Part shown: piece by piece, positions 55,974 to 64,000 of the stretch
How the letters are laid out: every line of letters starts with the position of its first letter
Position numbering within the stretch: position 1 is the stretch's first letter
Assembly: GCA_002110485.1 (NCBI GenBank)
Contig: MOWL01000047.1
Coordinates: forward strand, 834,201 to 898,200
Direction of reading: 5' to 3'
Length of the DNA stretch: 64,000 nt
From: Emergomyces orientalis
Lineage: Eukaryota; Ascomycota; Eurotiomycetes; Onygenales; Ajellomycetaceae
Made by a program: the position numbers and the translations under genes
The notes under the pieces: generated by a model
Told to the model about the DNA's origin: nothing
Seen by the model: only the letters and a program-made list of their open reading frames with translations
The model's database searches: none

Positions 55974-58900
55974 TCAGATAATGACTGCAAACTCCTTACC
56001 ATGAGGGATCCATGACTGCAAGTCATCCTGACCCCCCCTCAAAGAATTCTTCTTATCAGTATCTTGCATATCCACCTCTTCCTCTTCAATATCATTTGCT
56101 TCATTGATATTATTCTCTGCAACCGGCATTTGATTGTCTCGGAGATAGAACCTTTTTAACCTATTACCTGCAGTAGTATTTCGAAACGGCGAACCATCCA
56201 GCTCTTCCAGATGATAGGTCCCTTTCTCATGGTTTGCTTCTCGGATTCGATACGGGCCCAGCCATCGGAAGTTGAGCTTGGCAGAATAGGACGTTTCTAG
56301 CTTGGTATCATGCAAAAGCACCAAATCACTTATCTGCAATGGTTCTCGGACTAATTGCTTAGTTTCATCAAATAGATCTCGGTTCTTCTCTCTCGCACGG
56401 CGCAGGTGATGAGCGGCCTCCTCCAGATCTTCATCTCTCTTTTCCAATTGTCGAATACGCATATATATCAAATCAGCACGGGATTGCACTGTCTGCCAGG
56501 GAAGTGTTTGCCAAGTTGGAACGTCAAGCTCTATTGGAAGGATAGCATCGTAGCCATATTGCAGGCGGAACGGGGTTTCACCAGTAGATTGCCGAATGGT
56601 GACGCGATCTGCCCATAGCGCAGAATGGAAATGATTAACCCAGCTTCTTCCATCTGCAGCTAGCTTTGAAAGCGCATCGGATATCGGGCGGTGACCGCGT
56701 TCGACCATGCCATTAGCCTTCGCATTGTATGGTGAGATGGTTATTTGATTAACACGATATTTGGCGGTGAGAATCTTAGTCCATTTTTGATTCTCCGGCC
56801 CGCCATCACACACTAATTCCCGAAAGCAGCCGTGTCGGCAAATGATATTCTCATAGATGAATTGCGCCACGTTCTCAGCTGTTCCACGAGCGAGAGGGCG
56901 GCCTTCCACCCAGCCAGTGAGATCATTCCGAGCAATAACAGCACATCGCTTGCCTCGGTTCTTCGGAAACTTGACAACATCGATACACCACTTGTCCCAT
57001 AGATAATTGCGGCTTGTTGGATATAGTGGTTCTTCCAAGCGAGCGCCATCCCTCAGCTGGCACACTGTGCAGCTTTTGCAATAATTCTTGACGGCTTTCC
57101 AGATACCTTCCCACCAATATCGCTGCGTGATCTTGTGGTTTGTGGCCTCGCGGCCCTTATGACCAGATTCATCATGCATCCGAGCAACGATATCCTTTTG
57201 CTCAGATGAGTTATCAACCACGCGTCTCAGAGGAATTCCCTTGCCTGATCGTCGGAATAGATGTTGACCTTGGACGATATATCGAAGTGCATGCTTGCGC
57301 CATTTAGAAAAGACGGAACGTGGTATATCATCCGGCCGCTTCATGGTGGTGAGAAACCTCGCAATTGATTCGCTGCGATCAGAATAATCAGGCGAAAGAA
57401 CACGCACACCCGATGACTCGGAAGCATCCACGCCGCTGACATCGAAATCAGGAACCGTCAAAGATGCAACACTAATATAGTTGAGTTCTGCATCTATGAA
57501 ATCATCGATATCTTGATCCTCAGGAACCTCACCCTCAGCAGGAGGTCGACGAGATAGCCCATCTGCAGCAGTATGCTTCCGACCAGGCACATGTCGAACT
57601 TCGAAATCAAACATCCGAATCCAGGCAAGCCAGCCAGTAACGAGAGCACCAGGCAGGTCAGTGGCAGATCGATTGAGCTGTGCCACTAGAGTCTTCGCGT
57701 CGGTTTCCAGAATAAAGTGAACGCCATACAGGTAATAACGGCATTTCTTTAGCATCTTGAGCACAGCGCGGCATTCTCGCTTTCCTGCATCATATTTTGC
57801 TTCGGCGGGGCTCCAGATTCCGCTCTCATATCGGCAAGGGTGTAGCTTTCCATTCAATTTATCCCGTTGGCTGAGCGTTCCACCCCATCCTTCAAGACAG
57901 GCATCCGTGGCCATCACGATATCACCGGCATCTTCAGAATAATCAATGCAGCAAAGTGCAGGGGCAGTTGTCAGGGCATTCTTCAAAATTGCCATTGCAT
58001 TCACTTGTTCAAGACCCCAGGTAAAAGGAATGTTCTTCTTGAATAGAATATAGATAGGTATAGAAATGATAGCGAAATTCGGAATCCATATTCTATAGTA
58101 AACGCAAACACCTAAGAAAGTTCGGGCACCCGTGACATCTGTCGGATCCGGCCACTCAACGATTTTGACGATTTTCGCAGCTTCGGGGCGCCTGCCGTCA
58201 GCATCCACAACATATCCGACTAGAACCATACCGGAGCAGGCGAATTCTGACTTTCCAACCTGGATACACGTGTCCGCGAGTTCTATGCTGATGAGGGTGG
58301 CATCTAAGTTTTGCAGATGCTCCAGGACAAATTTCCGAATACCTGGCATCACTTCTTCATCATTGTAACGCGTCCGCGGGCCTTTCACACCAATATCATC
58401 CATAAAATTGTCTGCTTGATGCGGTATGTTCGATCGAAGAATGCGTGCCATGATTCGGCAGAACTGCGCAATAGAATTCGTCGCGCCTTGTGGCAGTGCT
58501 GTCTGACGAAGCAACCCGATCGGGGTAAGGAAAGCTGTCATATCTCGGCTGTCTTCGTGTAAAGGAACTTGATCATATCCAGAAAAGAAATCCATCATGC
58601 TCGTTATCTTCATTCCCGCGAAATCCTCAGCAAACGCGTCCGCACTAGGTGGAATATACGCATCGCGAATAGTGACAGCGTTCATGTCCATGCACGCGTT
58701 GACAATGCGATATTTCCCAGCTTCTTTCTTCTTGACGAGGAACCACTTATTTCGATACGGACCATGGCAATGTTCATAAACTCCAGAATCAACGCGTTCG
58801 CGAAGCATATTGATGATTGTAGGGACGAGCTTTCGAGGAATAGGAAATCCTGCCGCTTGCCATGCTTTATGCGGAGCAACGCGAATCTTGACAGGTGGAG

Positions 58901-59633
58901 AGACTTCTTTTGCAAGCGTTCCGCAATCCTTAAAACTCCACGCGAGGGCTTTTTCTCTTCTAAGCAGAATCTCAATCAAAAGTTCGCGTTCCTGTGGGGT
59001 GAGCATCGATCCGATCCGCAGATTCTTGATCCTTTCCTCTGTGAGTCGCGAACCTCGCGGGCAATCGGAGAAACGGGGTGTAATGAAATGATCGTAGGGC
59101 GAAGGCGGATCCTGCTCCGGAATCACATTGTCTTTGAACCATTGTTGGCGAATTTCTCTCCACTTATCTGTTCCGCCGGGAATCCCGCCACCTGTAGTTG
59201 GCACATCGAGAGGTTGAATCTTATCGGCTTTTCGCTTGTATAATGTCGCAACGACTGGACCGCGCGATCGAGGAGAAGATCGTGAAGAAGCATATAAAGA
59301 CAAATCATGAAGCTGCACACCACGAACACGGCGTGATTCGGATATTGAATAATTAGAGAAAGGAAAAGATGAATGTGTAGACGGGTAAAATTGTTGATGT
59401 AGGATGGCGGGGAAAAACCTGTGAGGTTCTCGGGCGTTTTGGGGCGGCGTTCTCTGATTGGCTGAATCTTTTGGCGGCCCGGGGCCGCCAAAAGTCTGAT
59501 TGGCTGACGCACCCACACCGCTTTCAAAACACGGCAGAATATTTGCCCCGCTATCCACATCGCGATCGCTGAATCTGATATCATTTCTTTGCCCACCACA
59601 TTCAACATCGCAAAGATCAATCAGACTCAGCAT
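55974..59633 (-). CDS. gypsy Pol: reverse transcriptase, RNase H, integrase
   Basis: About 1,219 residues from the ATG at 59633, which lies 2 nt after the pro stop. RT: KYRIVNACMDMNAVTIRDAY, TSMMDFFSGYDQVPLHEDS, TALPQGATNSIAQF and catalytic DNFMDDIG. RNase H: MATDACLEGWGG, KRECRAVLKMLKKCRYY, ETDAKTLVAQLN. A chain end typical of Ty3/gypsy (RHVPGRKHTAADGLSR) follows. Integrase: His/Cys zinc domain (ESGHKGREATNHKI, CKSCTVCQ), then Asp (CIDVVKFPK), Asp (LVCDGGPEN) and Glu (GMVERGHRP). The order RT-RH-INT defines gypsy. The frame is uninterrupted and looks active. Confidence 0.95.
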   Translation of the reverse strand: MLSLIDLCDVECGGQRNDIRFSDRDVDSGANILPCFESGVGASANQTFGGPGPPKDSANQRTPPQNAREPHRFFPAILHQQFYPSTHSSFPFSNYSISESRRVRGVQLHDLSLYASSRSSPRSRGPVVATLYKRKADKIQPLDVPTTGGGIPGGTDKWREIRQQWFKDNVIPEQDPPSPYDHFITPRFSDCPRGSRLTEERIKNLRIGSMLTPQERELLIEILLRREKALAWSFKDCGTLAKEVSPPVKIRVAPHKAWQAAGFPIPRKLVPTIINMLRERVDSGVYEHCHGPYRNKWFLVKKKEAGKYRIVNACMDMNAVTIRDAYIPPSADAFAEDFAGMKITSMMDFFSGYDQVPLHEDSRDMTAFLTPIGLLRQTALPQGATNSIAQFCRIMARILRSNIPHQADNFMDDIGVKGPRTRYNDEEVMPGIRKFVLEHLQNLDATLISIELADTCIQVGKSEFACSGMVLVGYVVDADGRRPEAAKIVKIVEWPDPTDVTGARTFLGVCVYYRIWIPNFAIISIPIYILFKKNIPFTWGLEQVNAMAILKNALTTAPALCCIDYSEDAGDIVMATDACLEGWGGTLSQRDKLNGKLHPCRYESGIWSPAEAKYDAGKRECRAVLKMLKKCRYYLYGVHFILETDAKTLVAQLNRSATDLPGALVTGWLAWIRMFDFEVRHVPGRKHTAADGLSRRPPAEGEVPEDQDIDDFIDAELNYISVASLTVPDFDVSGVDASESSGVRVLSPDYSDRSESIARFLTTMKRPDDIPRSVFSKWRKHALRYIVQGQHLFRRSGKGIPLRRVVDNSSEQKDIVARMHDESGHKGREATNHKITQRYWWEGIWKAVKNYCKSCTVCQLRDGARLEEPLYPTSRNYLWDKWCIDVVKFPKNRGKRCAVIARNDLTGWVEGRPLARGTAENVAQFIYENIICRHGCFRELVCDGGPENQKWTKILTAKYRVNQITISPYNAKANGMVERGHRPISDALSKLAADGRSWVNHFHSALWADRVTIRQSTGETPFRLQYGYDAILPIELDVPTWQTLPWQTVQSRADLIYMRIRQLEKRDEDLEEAAHHLRRAREKNRDLFDETKQLVREPLQISDLVLLHDTKLETSYSAKLNFRWLGPYRIREANHEKGTYHLEELDGSPFRNTTAGNRLKRFYLRDNQMPVAENNINEANDIEEEEVDMQDTDKKNSLRGGQDDLQSWIPHGKEFAVII

Positions 59634-59635
59634 AT

Positions 59636-60877
59636 CTAGTTTAAAGTCTGCACTTTGCCACAAAGATCATCTAACTTTCGATCTCCATGGTCGCCGGGAG
59701 AATAACCAAGAAAAGACACCTGATTCTTCTCATCCTTCGGATCAAAAACGTGAACAAGAACACCGCCTTTGTTATCTGTAGTTCTTGCCAAACGCGTCGC
59801 GTTTTCATATGGTCGGCCGAGAATGCAATCATGAGAACCGCGTTCCATGATGAAGAATGTCTGAGGCACCATAACAGATCCAAGGCGAACAGGAACATCC
59901 TTGCAGATTCCAATGACACCACTCTGCTGACCCCCAGCTCCAAGAATAGGTTTGACAGCATCCCTTTGAATGATGAGACCGAGATCTAACGCAGTTCTTT
60001 CAACAAGACAGTTAATTTCCGCACCTCCATCAAATATCGCCTCAGTTTCCCCCTTTCCAATTCCGACAGTGAACTTGATGTGTCCAACCGAAACGAGATT
60101 CCAACGAGGATTATACTCAGCAACAGAAGTGCCAGGTTGAACCAGGGCAACGGTGGCTGCATCATCCCGAATCATATGCTGTTGAACTTCGATGGGAAGA
60201 TTTTGAAAGAACATGTGCTGGAGTTGGGTGGAGCATGCCATGAGATCTTTAATCTGAATTCCGCCGATTTCTTGGCGCATGATCTTCTCAAATATTCGCC
60301 GCGTCGCGATCGCCATATTGTCTTTATTCTTCATTTCTGCAGAAAGCTTTGGCCCTTTGAGTTTCCGAGGCCTGCAGAGAACAGTTTTCTTCTGAATCTG
60401 CGGAGCATCTGCCATTTCTGAATCTGGGACAATTCCACCGTCTCCGAGCTTTGGACTTCCGCCCTGAAGCTGTTCATCATGGAGAGGTTGAGAATTATCA
60501 TCCTCATCATCTTCCTGTGAAGCAGAGATCACATCTTGAGCAAAAGAAACTGATTTCCCATCTGAATACCTGCCATTGCGCCGAGAATGTGTTGTTGGCA
60601 GTCTCTTCTCCTTCTCAATTCGTCCGGAAAGCGTTGCTTGATTTTTATTCATAGAAGAGGCCTTATCCTTCTCAGTAGAAGTGGAAGCAGCCATTACACT
60701 AACAATCTCCTCCATCTCACTATCGGTCATATCACCTTCCTCAGGGCCACTATCAAATCCAATATCACATATGCTTACGGCATTCACCGATGGCATCGGG
60801 GATCCGTCAGGAAATACCCGGATACTACCATCATTCCGAAGTTTATCCGCGGTTGGGACAGTCGGCGGTGCAGCCAT
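59636..60877 (-). CDS. gypsy aspartic protease-containing ORF
   Basis: 413 residues from the ATG at 60877, 5 nt after the gag stop. An acidic N-terminal half (SQEDDEDD) is followed by a retropepsin-like fold: VGHIKFTVGIGKGETEAIFD, then GGAEINCL, and DCILGRPY. The active-site triplet reads Asp-Gly-Gly instead of the usual Asp-Ser/Thr-Gly. It would cleave the Gag and Pol proteins. The unusual glycine may lower activity. Confidence 0.8.
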   Translation of the reverse strand: MAAPPTVPTADKLRNDGSIRVFPDGSPMPSVNAVSICDIGFDSGPEEGDMTDSEMEEIVSVMAASTSTEKDKASSMNKNQATLSGRIEKEKRLPTTHSRRNGRYSDGKSVSFAQDVISASQEDDEDDNSQPLHDEQLQGGSPKLGDGGIVPDSEMADAPQIQKKTVLCRPRKLKGPKLSAEMKNKDNMAIATRRIFEKIMRQEIGGIQIKDLMACSTQLQHMFFQNLPIEVQQHMIRDDAATVALVQPGTSVAEYNPRWNLVSVGHIKFTVGIGKGETEAIFDGGAEINCLVERTALDLGLIIQRDAVKPILGAGGQQSGVIGICKDVPVRLGSVMVPQTFFIMERGSHDCILGRPYENATRLARTTDNKGGVLVHVFDPKDEKNQVSFLGYSPGDHGDRKLDDLCGKVQTLN

Positions 60878-60882
60878 TTGCT

Positions 60883-62601
60883 TCAAAAGTCGTTCAATTG
60901 TAACAATATGGGCTCAAGTCGGTTGACAGCAATCTTCGGGCCTTTTCTCATCACATTACCCTCATAGTATTCTCCAATCATATTCCGATGAATCTTGCCC
61001 TGATCGATGAGCCGGCCGATTGCTAAGCAATTTGGAAGCATATGGTTTGAATCTCCGCAACCCCAGCATGACATCGGCGGTCGATCGTATTGAACAAAGC
61101 TTCCAGATCGAGATCGAGACGGGCCTCCAGGTCCACGTTGAGTTCCATAGTAAGACACATTTGGCAAATCCAATGCAGGATCACGTCCTCGAGTAAGAAG
61201 AACCTTTGGAGCAGTCACATTTTGCTGCATGTTTCCCTGGTTTTGAATGCCAGCGATCGCCAGAGATAACGCGTCCATTCGGTTGACAAGGTTCTCAAGA
61301 ATGTTATCACTCGGATTCTGTGTTTTCGCATCCGGAGCAGGCATCGCCGAAGCGGTCGGCACAGGCACATTCAATGTGGGCGGATTAAACACGGGCTGAG
61401 CAGACGGCTGCATCGATGGAATAGAGTTGGGGAAAACATCAGGTGCCAGAACTCGTGCAATCTCTTCCTTTGTCTTCTGCATTTGAGACACAGCATCGCA
61501 GATCTTCGGCAGTTCCCATCCAGATTGACTAACCTTATCAAATCCAGCAGTGCGGAAAGCTTTTTCACGAATACCTTCTGAAAGTCCTTGAAGAAACCAG
61601 ATACAAGCAAGAGATTGTTGCAATTCATTCTTGCAAATGAGAGGCATCGCAACTGCGCGGAATTGACGGCAGTAGACGAGGATCTCCTGGCTGGTAGAAT
61701 GGGTTTTGTTGCACAATGCATGGAGGTAAGATTGATTATACATCTGTTGGTGAGCATCTTCGCGCCAGAAATCGGCAAGCAACTGCTTTTTAACCATTTC
61801 CCATGTCTTATGATCCAAGACAAGCTGATCGATATGGCCCTGCAGTTCCATGGTACAATAGTTCCGTAATACCGCCAGAGCATCGATTCCTGCAACGAAA
61901 TGCAAGGTGCACATTGCCTCATATCGATCAACAAAAGCAGTAATGTTTCTCCCATCAAAGAATGGGGCTCCAGGTGCTCCAGGAATCGGCATCGGCATGA
62001 CAAGACGTTGATATGGCAGTCCACTATTGGGAGTCGGCTGACCGGACGAGGTAGTAGTGGGTGTAGTCATCTTTTCTTTGCTAGCTTCTGTCTTCTCTTT
62101 GCTAACTTCTATTTTCGGGGGCGCTGCAGAGACCTTTCCTGACTGAGTTTGACGATGGGCAATAGAATCCGACCGAGAATGCTTGGAAGACATATATTGA
62201 GAAAGAAAGGAACGCACAAAAGACTTCTGTTCACATAAGAGAAAGAGTTCAACAATACTATCAATATCAATATCCTTTTTATATTCAAATCTCAAATCCT
62301 CAAGAAAGAGAAGGAATTTCAACATCCACTTTAGATCTTTTTGCTGAAGGTCTTTTTTCTTATCACTTTTCTCAACATTTCTCTCTTCTTTCATTTGTTG
62401 AATAGGGGTATGGGTATTCAAATTGAGCTTATCAGTGGGGCGTTCGCTCGCATCCTTCATTATCCACTGTCGATATCGGCCATATCGGCCAATCAGAGGC
62501 TTCCACAAATGAACACTATTGAAAAGAATGCTCAACAAAAGCAGAAAAGACAAAATGTTGAGAGAAATCATATCAGTCGTAGCTACCGCCTGCCCATCCA
62601 T
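60883..62601 (-). CDS. gypsy Gag
   Basis: About 572 residues from the first ATG (62601); codons upstream run into the primer binding site. A hydrophobic N-terminal segment (ISLNILSFLLLLSILFNSVHL, about residues 12-32) is unusual for a gypsy Gag and may be a membrane anchor. The retrotransposon Gag core spans about 215-390 (FFDGRNITAFVDRYEAMC, WFLQGLSEGIREKAF). One CCHC zinc knuckle is present (CWGCGDSNHMLPNC). It forms the particle and binds element RNA. The frame is open. Confidence 0.88.
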   Translation of the reverse strand: MDGQAVATTDMISLNILSFLLLLSILFNSVHLWKPLIGRYGRYRQWIMKDASERPTDKLNLNTHTPIQQMKEERNVEKSDKKKDLQQKDLKWMLKFLLFLEDLRFEYKKDIDIDSIVELFLLCEQKSFVRSFLSQYMSSKHSRSDSIAHRQTQSGKVSAAPPKIEVSKEKTEASKEKMTTPTTTSSGQPTPNSGLPYQRLVMPMPIPGAPGAPFFDGRNITAFVDRYEAMCTLHFVAGIDALAVLRNYCTMELQGHIDQLVLDHKTWEMVKKQLLADFWREDAHQQMYNQSYLHALCNKTHSTSQEILVYCRQFRAVAMPLICKNELQQSLACIWFLQGLSEGIREKAFRTAGFDKVSQSGWELPKICDAVSQMQKTKEEIARVLAPDVFPNSIPSMQPSAQPVFNPPTLNVPVPTASAMPAPDAKTQNPSDNILENLVNRMDALSLAIAGIQNQGNMQQNVTAPKVLLTRGRDPALDLPNVSYYGTQRGPGGPSRSRSGSFVQYDRPPMSCWGCGDSNHMLPNCLAIGRLIDQGKIHRNMIGEYYEGNVMRKGPKIAVNRLEPILLQLNDF

Positions 62602-62610
62602 TTTGAATTG

Positions 62611-62627
62611 CCTTCCCAGGGACGCCA
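62611..62627 (-). other. gypsy primer binding site
   Basis: One base inside the 5' LTR. In element orientation TGGCGTCCCTGGGAAGG begins with TGG, complementary to a tRNA 3' CCA end. The tRNA species was not identified. Confidence 0.6.
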
Positions 62628-62628
62628 A

Positions 62629-62976
62629 TGAAGTGGAATAAGGGGTTGTGCGCTTTTGGCGGCACGTGGGCAGGAGCAGCGGGATCGTAAGAAGGTTGGT
62701 AAGTTCGCCGTGTATACAATATTCTATTCAACGAGCTATCCAAATAGCAATACAAAAGAACACGTAGGAGATTCAAATATAGAAGAAGAACAAGCAATCA
62801 ATCACATATCAAATCACACAATCAAAAAGGAGCAATCTCACTGCTCTGCGTACAATCAATCTTCGCCGAATCCACACGTGTGTCAAAGGATAATGGGAAT
62901 ATGAGGCAGCCATGCCAAACAAATATATGAGGCGGTCTCGGCGAAAAGTAATACCACGCCGAGATTCCCCACCACA
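62629..62976 (-). repeat. gypsy 5' LTR
   Basis: 348 bp, near-identical to the 3' LTR and to the solo LTR at 39086. Carries the promoter for the element's RNA. Confidence 0.92.
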
Positions 62977-63373
62977 ATACTACAATCTCTCTAAGCACAT
63001 ATCTCATCACAATTTTGTCTGAAGACCCTCCACTGGCCACCACATGTGCTCATGAGAGTCTACTGTTTAATATATTGCATCTTTTATTCTGTTGAAATGT
63101 GCTAGTAGCGCTCTTCAGTCTCTCTAGCATTCTATTCAGTAAATCATTTCTGAACTCTTTCATGACTTTCAGAGTCTGTTGAATATACTGTAATTTTTTT
63201 TAATTTATTTTCTTGTCTCTCTCTCTCTCTCTAAAAGCTTCAGTGATTTTGCTAAATATTGCAGCTATTTCTTCTGCAGCTTCTTTATTTCTCTGTTCCA
63301 CTCTCAGCATGTGTTGTGTCATGCGCGCGCCCACCCCCCTCTCAACCACACCCACGCCAGCTGCCTCAACCAT
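62977..63373 (-). pseudogene. LINE3 ORF1 fragment
   Basis: Starts MVEAAGVGVVERGVGARMTQ and continues YIQQTLKVMKEFRNDLLNRM and RLS-stop-AHVVASGG, RYVLREIV. It aligns with LINE2 ORF1 residues about 10-145 but is much more diverged. The stop is TGA where LINE2 has TGG (LSWAAI). The fragment is cut by the gypsy 5' LTR at 62977; the upstream part to about 63490 may be its 5' UTR. Confidence 0.65.
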
Positions 63374-63542
63374 GGTGATTGAGGGTGTACGAGCGTGTAG
63401 ATGTAATTGACAGCCCTTTATAACCTGGTTAGAATTGTGATATAGCTTTAAAAAGAATAAAAAGTTTTTGTTAAGATTCAAAAATTTCAAGAGATTTTTT
63501 CAGTATTTGATAATACAGTTCTTTTAATAAAACCTACTTATA

Positions 63543-63746
63543 TGTGATTGTTTAGAAGATCCAGAACATTTATTGATAAATTGTTTAAAAAACTCTGTTA
63601 TTAGAAATGATTTGAAAAGAAAATATGATATAGATCAAATAAACATGAGATTTCTGTTTCAAACTGAAACAGATATCAAATATTTAATAAATTATATTAT
63701 AGAAACAGATATTGCAACAAGAAAAAGACAACAACTAGATATATAA
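63543..63746 (+). pseudogene. LINE3 ORF2 C-terminal fragment
   Basis: 68 codons: CDCLEDPEHLLINC (the C-terminal Cys/His motif), RFLFQTETDIKYLINYIIET, ATRKRQQLDI and TAA. It is homologous to the LINE1 C-terminus (CEYCDSLEDPEHILMNC ... NETQIATRNQ). Very AT-rich. It lies head-to-head with the preceding LINE3 ORF1 piece, so the two are not one colinear copy. Confidence 0.75.
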
Positions 63747-64000
63747 TAAATATAATTTAAATCAATTTATTATGAATATTCTTTGAGAAATTTTCTATAT
63801 TCATTTATTCTTTTAATTTTCTTTGTATTATCTCCAACTTTGAGTTTATTTTTAAAAAAAAAAAATGTTGTAGTATTAAATTGTATCATTTTTTATTTTT
63901 TTATTTTTTTTTATTTTTATTTTTTTCTTCCATTAAGGCATATGCAATCAGTGATTATGATGCCCACCTAGTATTACTAGAATTTATCATGTAAACTATA
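63747..64000. other. LINE 3' ends meeting tail to tail
   Basis: T-rich 3' UTR of the plus-strand LINE fragment, then from about 63935 catatgcaatcagtgattatg, which resembles the conserved 3' end of LINE1 on the minus strand (atatgcagtcagagactatg). A minus-strand LINE therefore probably continues past the window's right edge. Confidence 0.5.

Larger units (their letters stand above)
52251..62976 (-). mobile_element. Ty3/gypsy LTR retrotransposon with an extra ORF
   Basis: 10.7 kb with 348-bp LTRs (one difference seen), a PBS, four large ORFs in order gag, pro, pol and an additional 876-codon ORF, and a polypurine tract. The coding strand is minus. All ORFs are open. No target duplication is present: the left flank is LINE2 endonuclease sequence, the right flank is ORF1 of a different LINE. 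Confidence 0.94.

Overview
The window is a transposon-rich stretch of a filamentous ascomycete (Pezizomycotina) nuclear genome. Short GT...AG introns of about 50-100 nt, a HET-domain gene, a Pth11-type rhodopsin-domain membrane protein, an AflR-type Zn2Cys6 regulator and Tad-like LINEs all point that way. No species can be named from the sequence alone.

Host genes lie in two islands. The left island (about 0.6-13.7 kb) holds a decayed Rds1/ferritin-like gene, an HMT1-type ABC half-transporter, a six-exon Pth11-like receptor-type protein, a four-exon berberine-bridge-type FAD oxidoreductase and the 3' part of a HET-domain gene. The 5' exon of the HET gene sits 5.6 kb away, at 19.4-19.8 kb, because a complete Ty1/copia element (13714-19342) is inserted in its first intron. 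The right island (43.0-47.6 kb) looks like a piece of a secondary-metabolism locus: a 14-TM MFS exporter, an AflR C-terminal-like protein without a visible DNA-binding domain, and a convergent full-length AflR-like regulator.

The rest is mobile DNA. LINE1 is an AT-rich Tad-like family with ORF1, endonuclease, RT and RNase H. It occurs as several copies at 20.9-25.1 and 31.1-41.3 kb, arranged as a long inverted repeat. LINE2 has a similar plan without RNase H and is present as one full-length copy with a 15-bp target duplication (25486-30893) and one mutated copy (48.1-52.25 kb). Pieces of a third LINE lie at 63-64 kb. A nearly intact Ty3/gypsy element (52251-62976) carries gag, pro and pol plus an extra 876-codon ORF between pol and the 3' LTR, in which I read a complete Fe(II)/2-oxoglutarate dioxygenase signature. 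Solo LTRs of both LTR families sit inside LINE copies.

Three observations stand out. (1) LINE reading frames are free of frameshifts but interrupted almost only by UGA, repeatedly at tryptophan positions. (2) The two LINE2 copies differ by C-to-T changes at CpC and CpG rather than at the CpA sites of classical RIP, which would itself turn TGG into TGA. (3) The gypsy element carries the apparent dioxygenase ORF, a possible anti-silencing factor.
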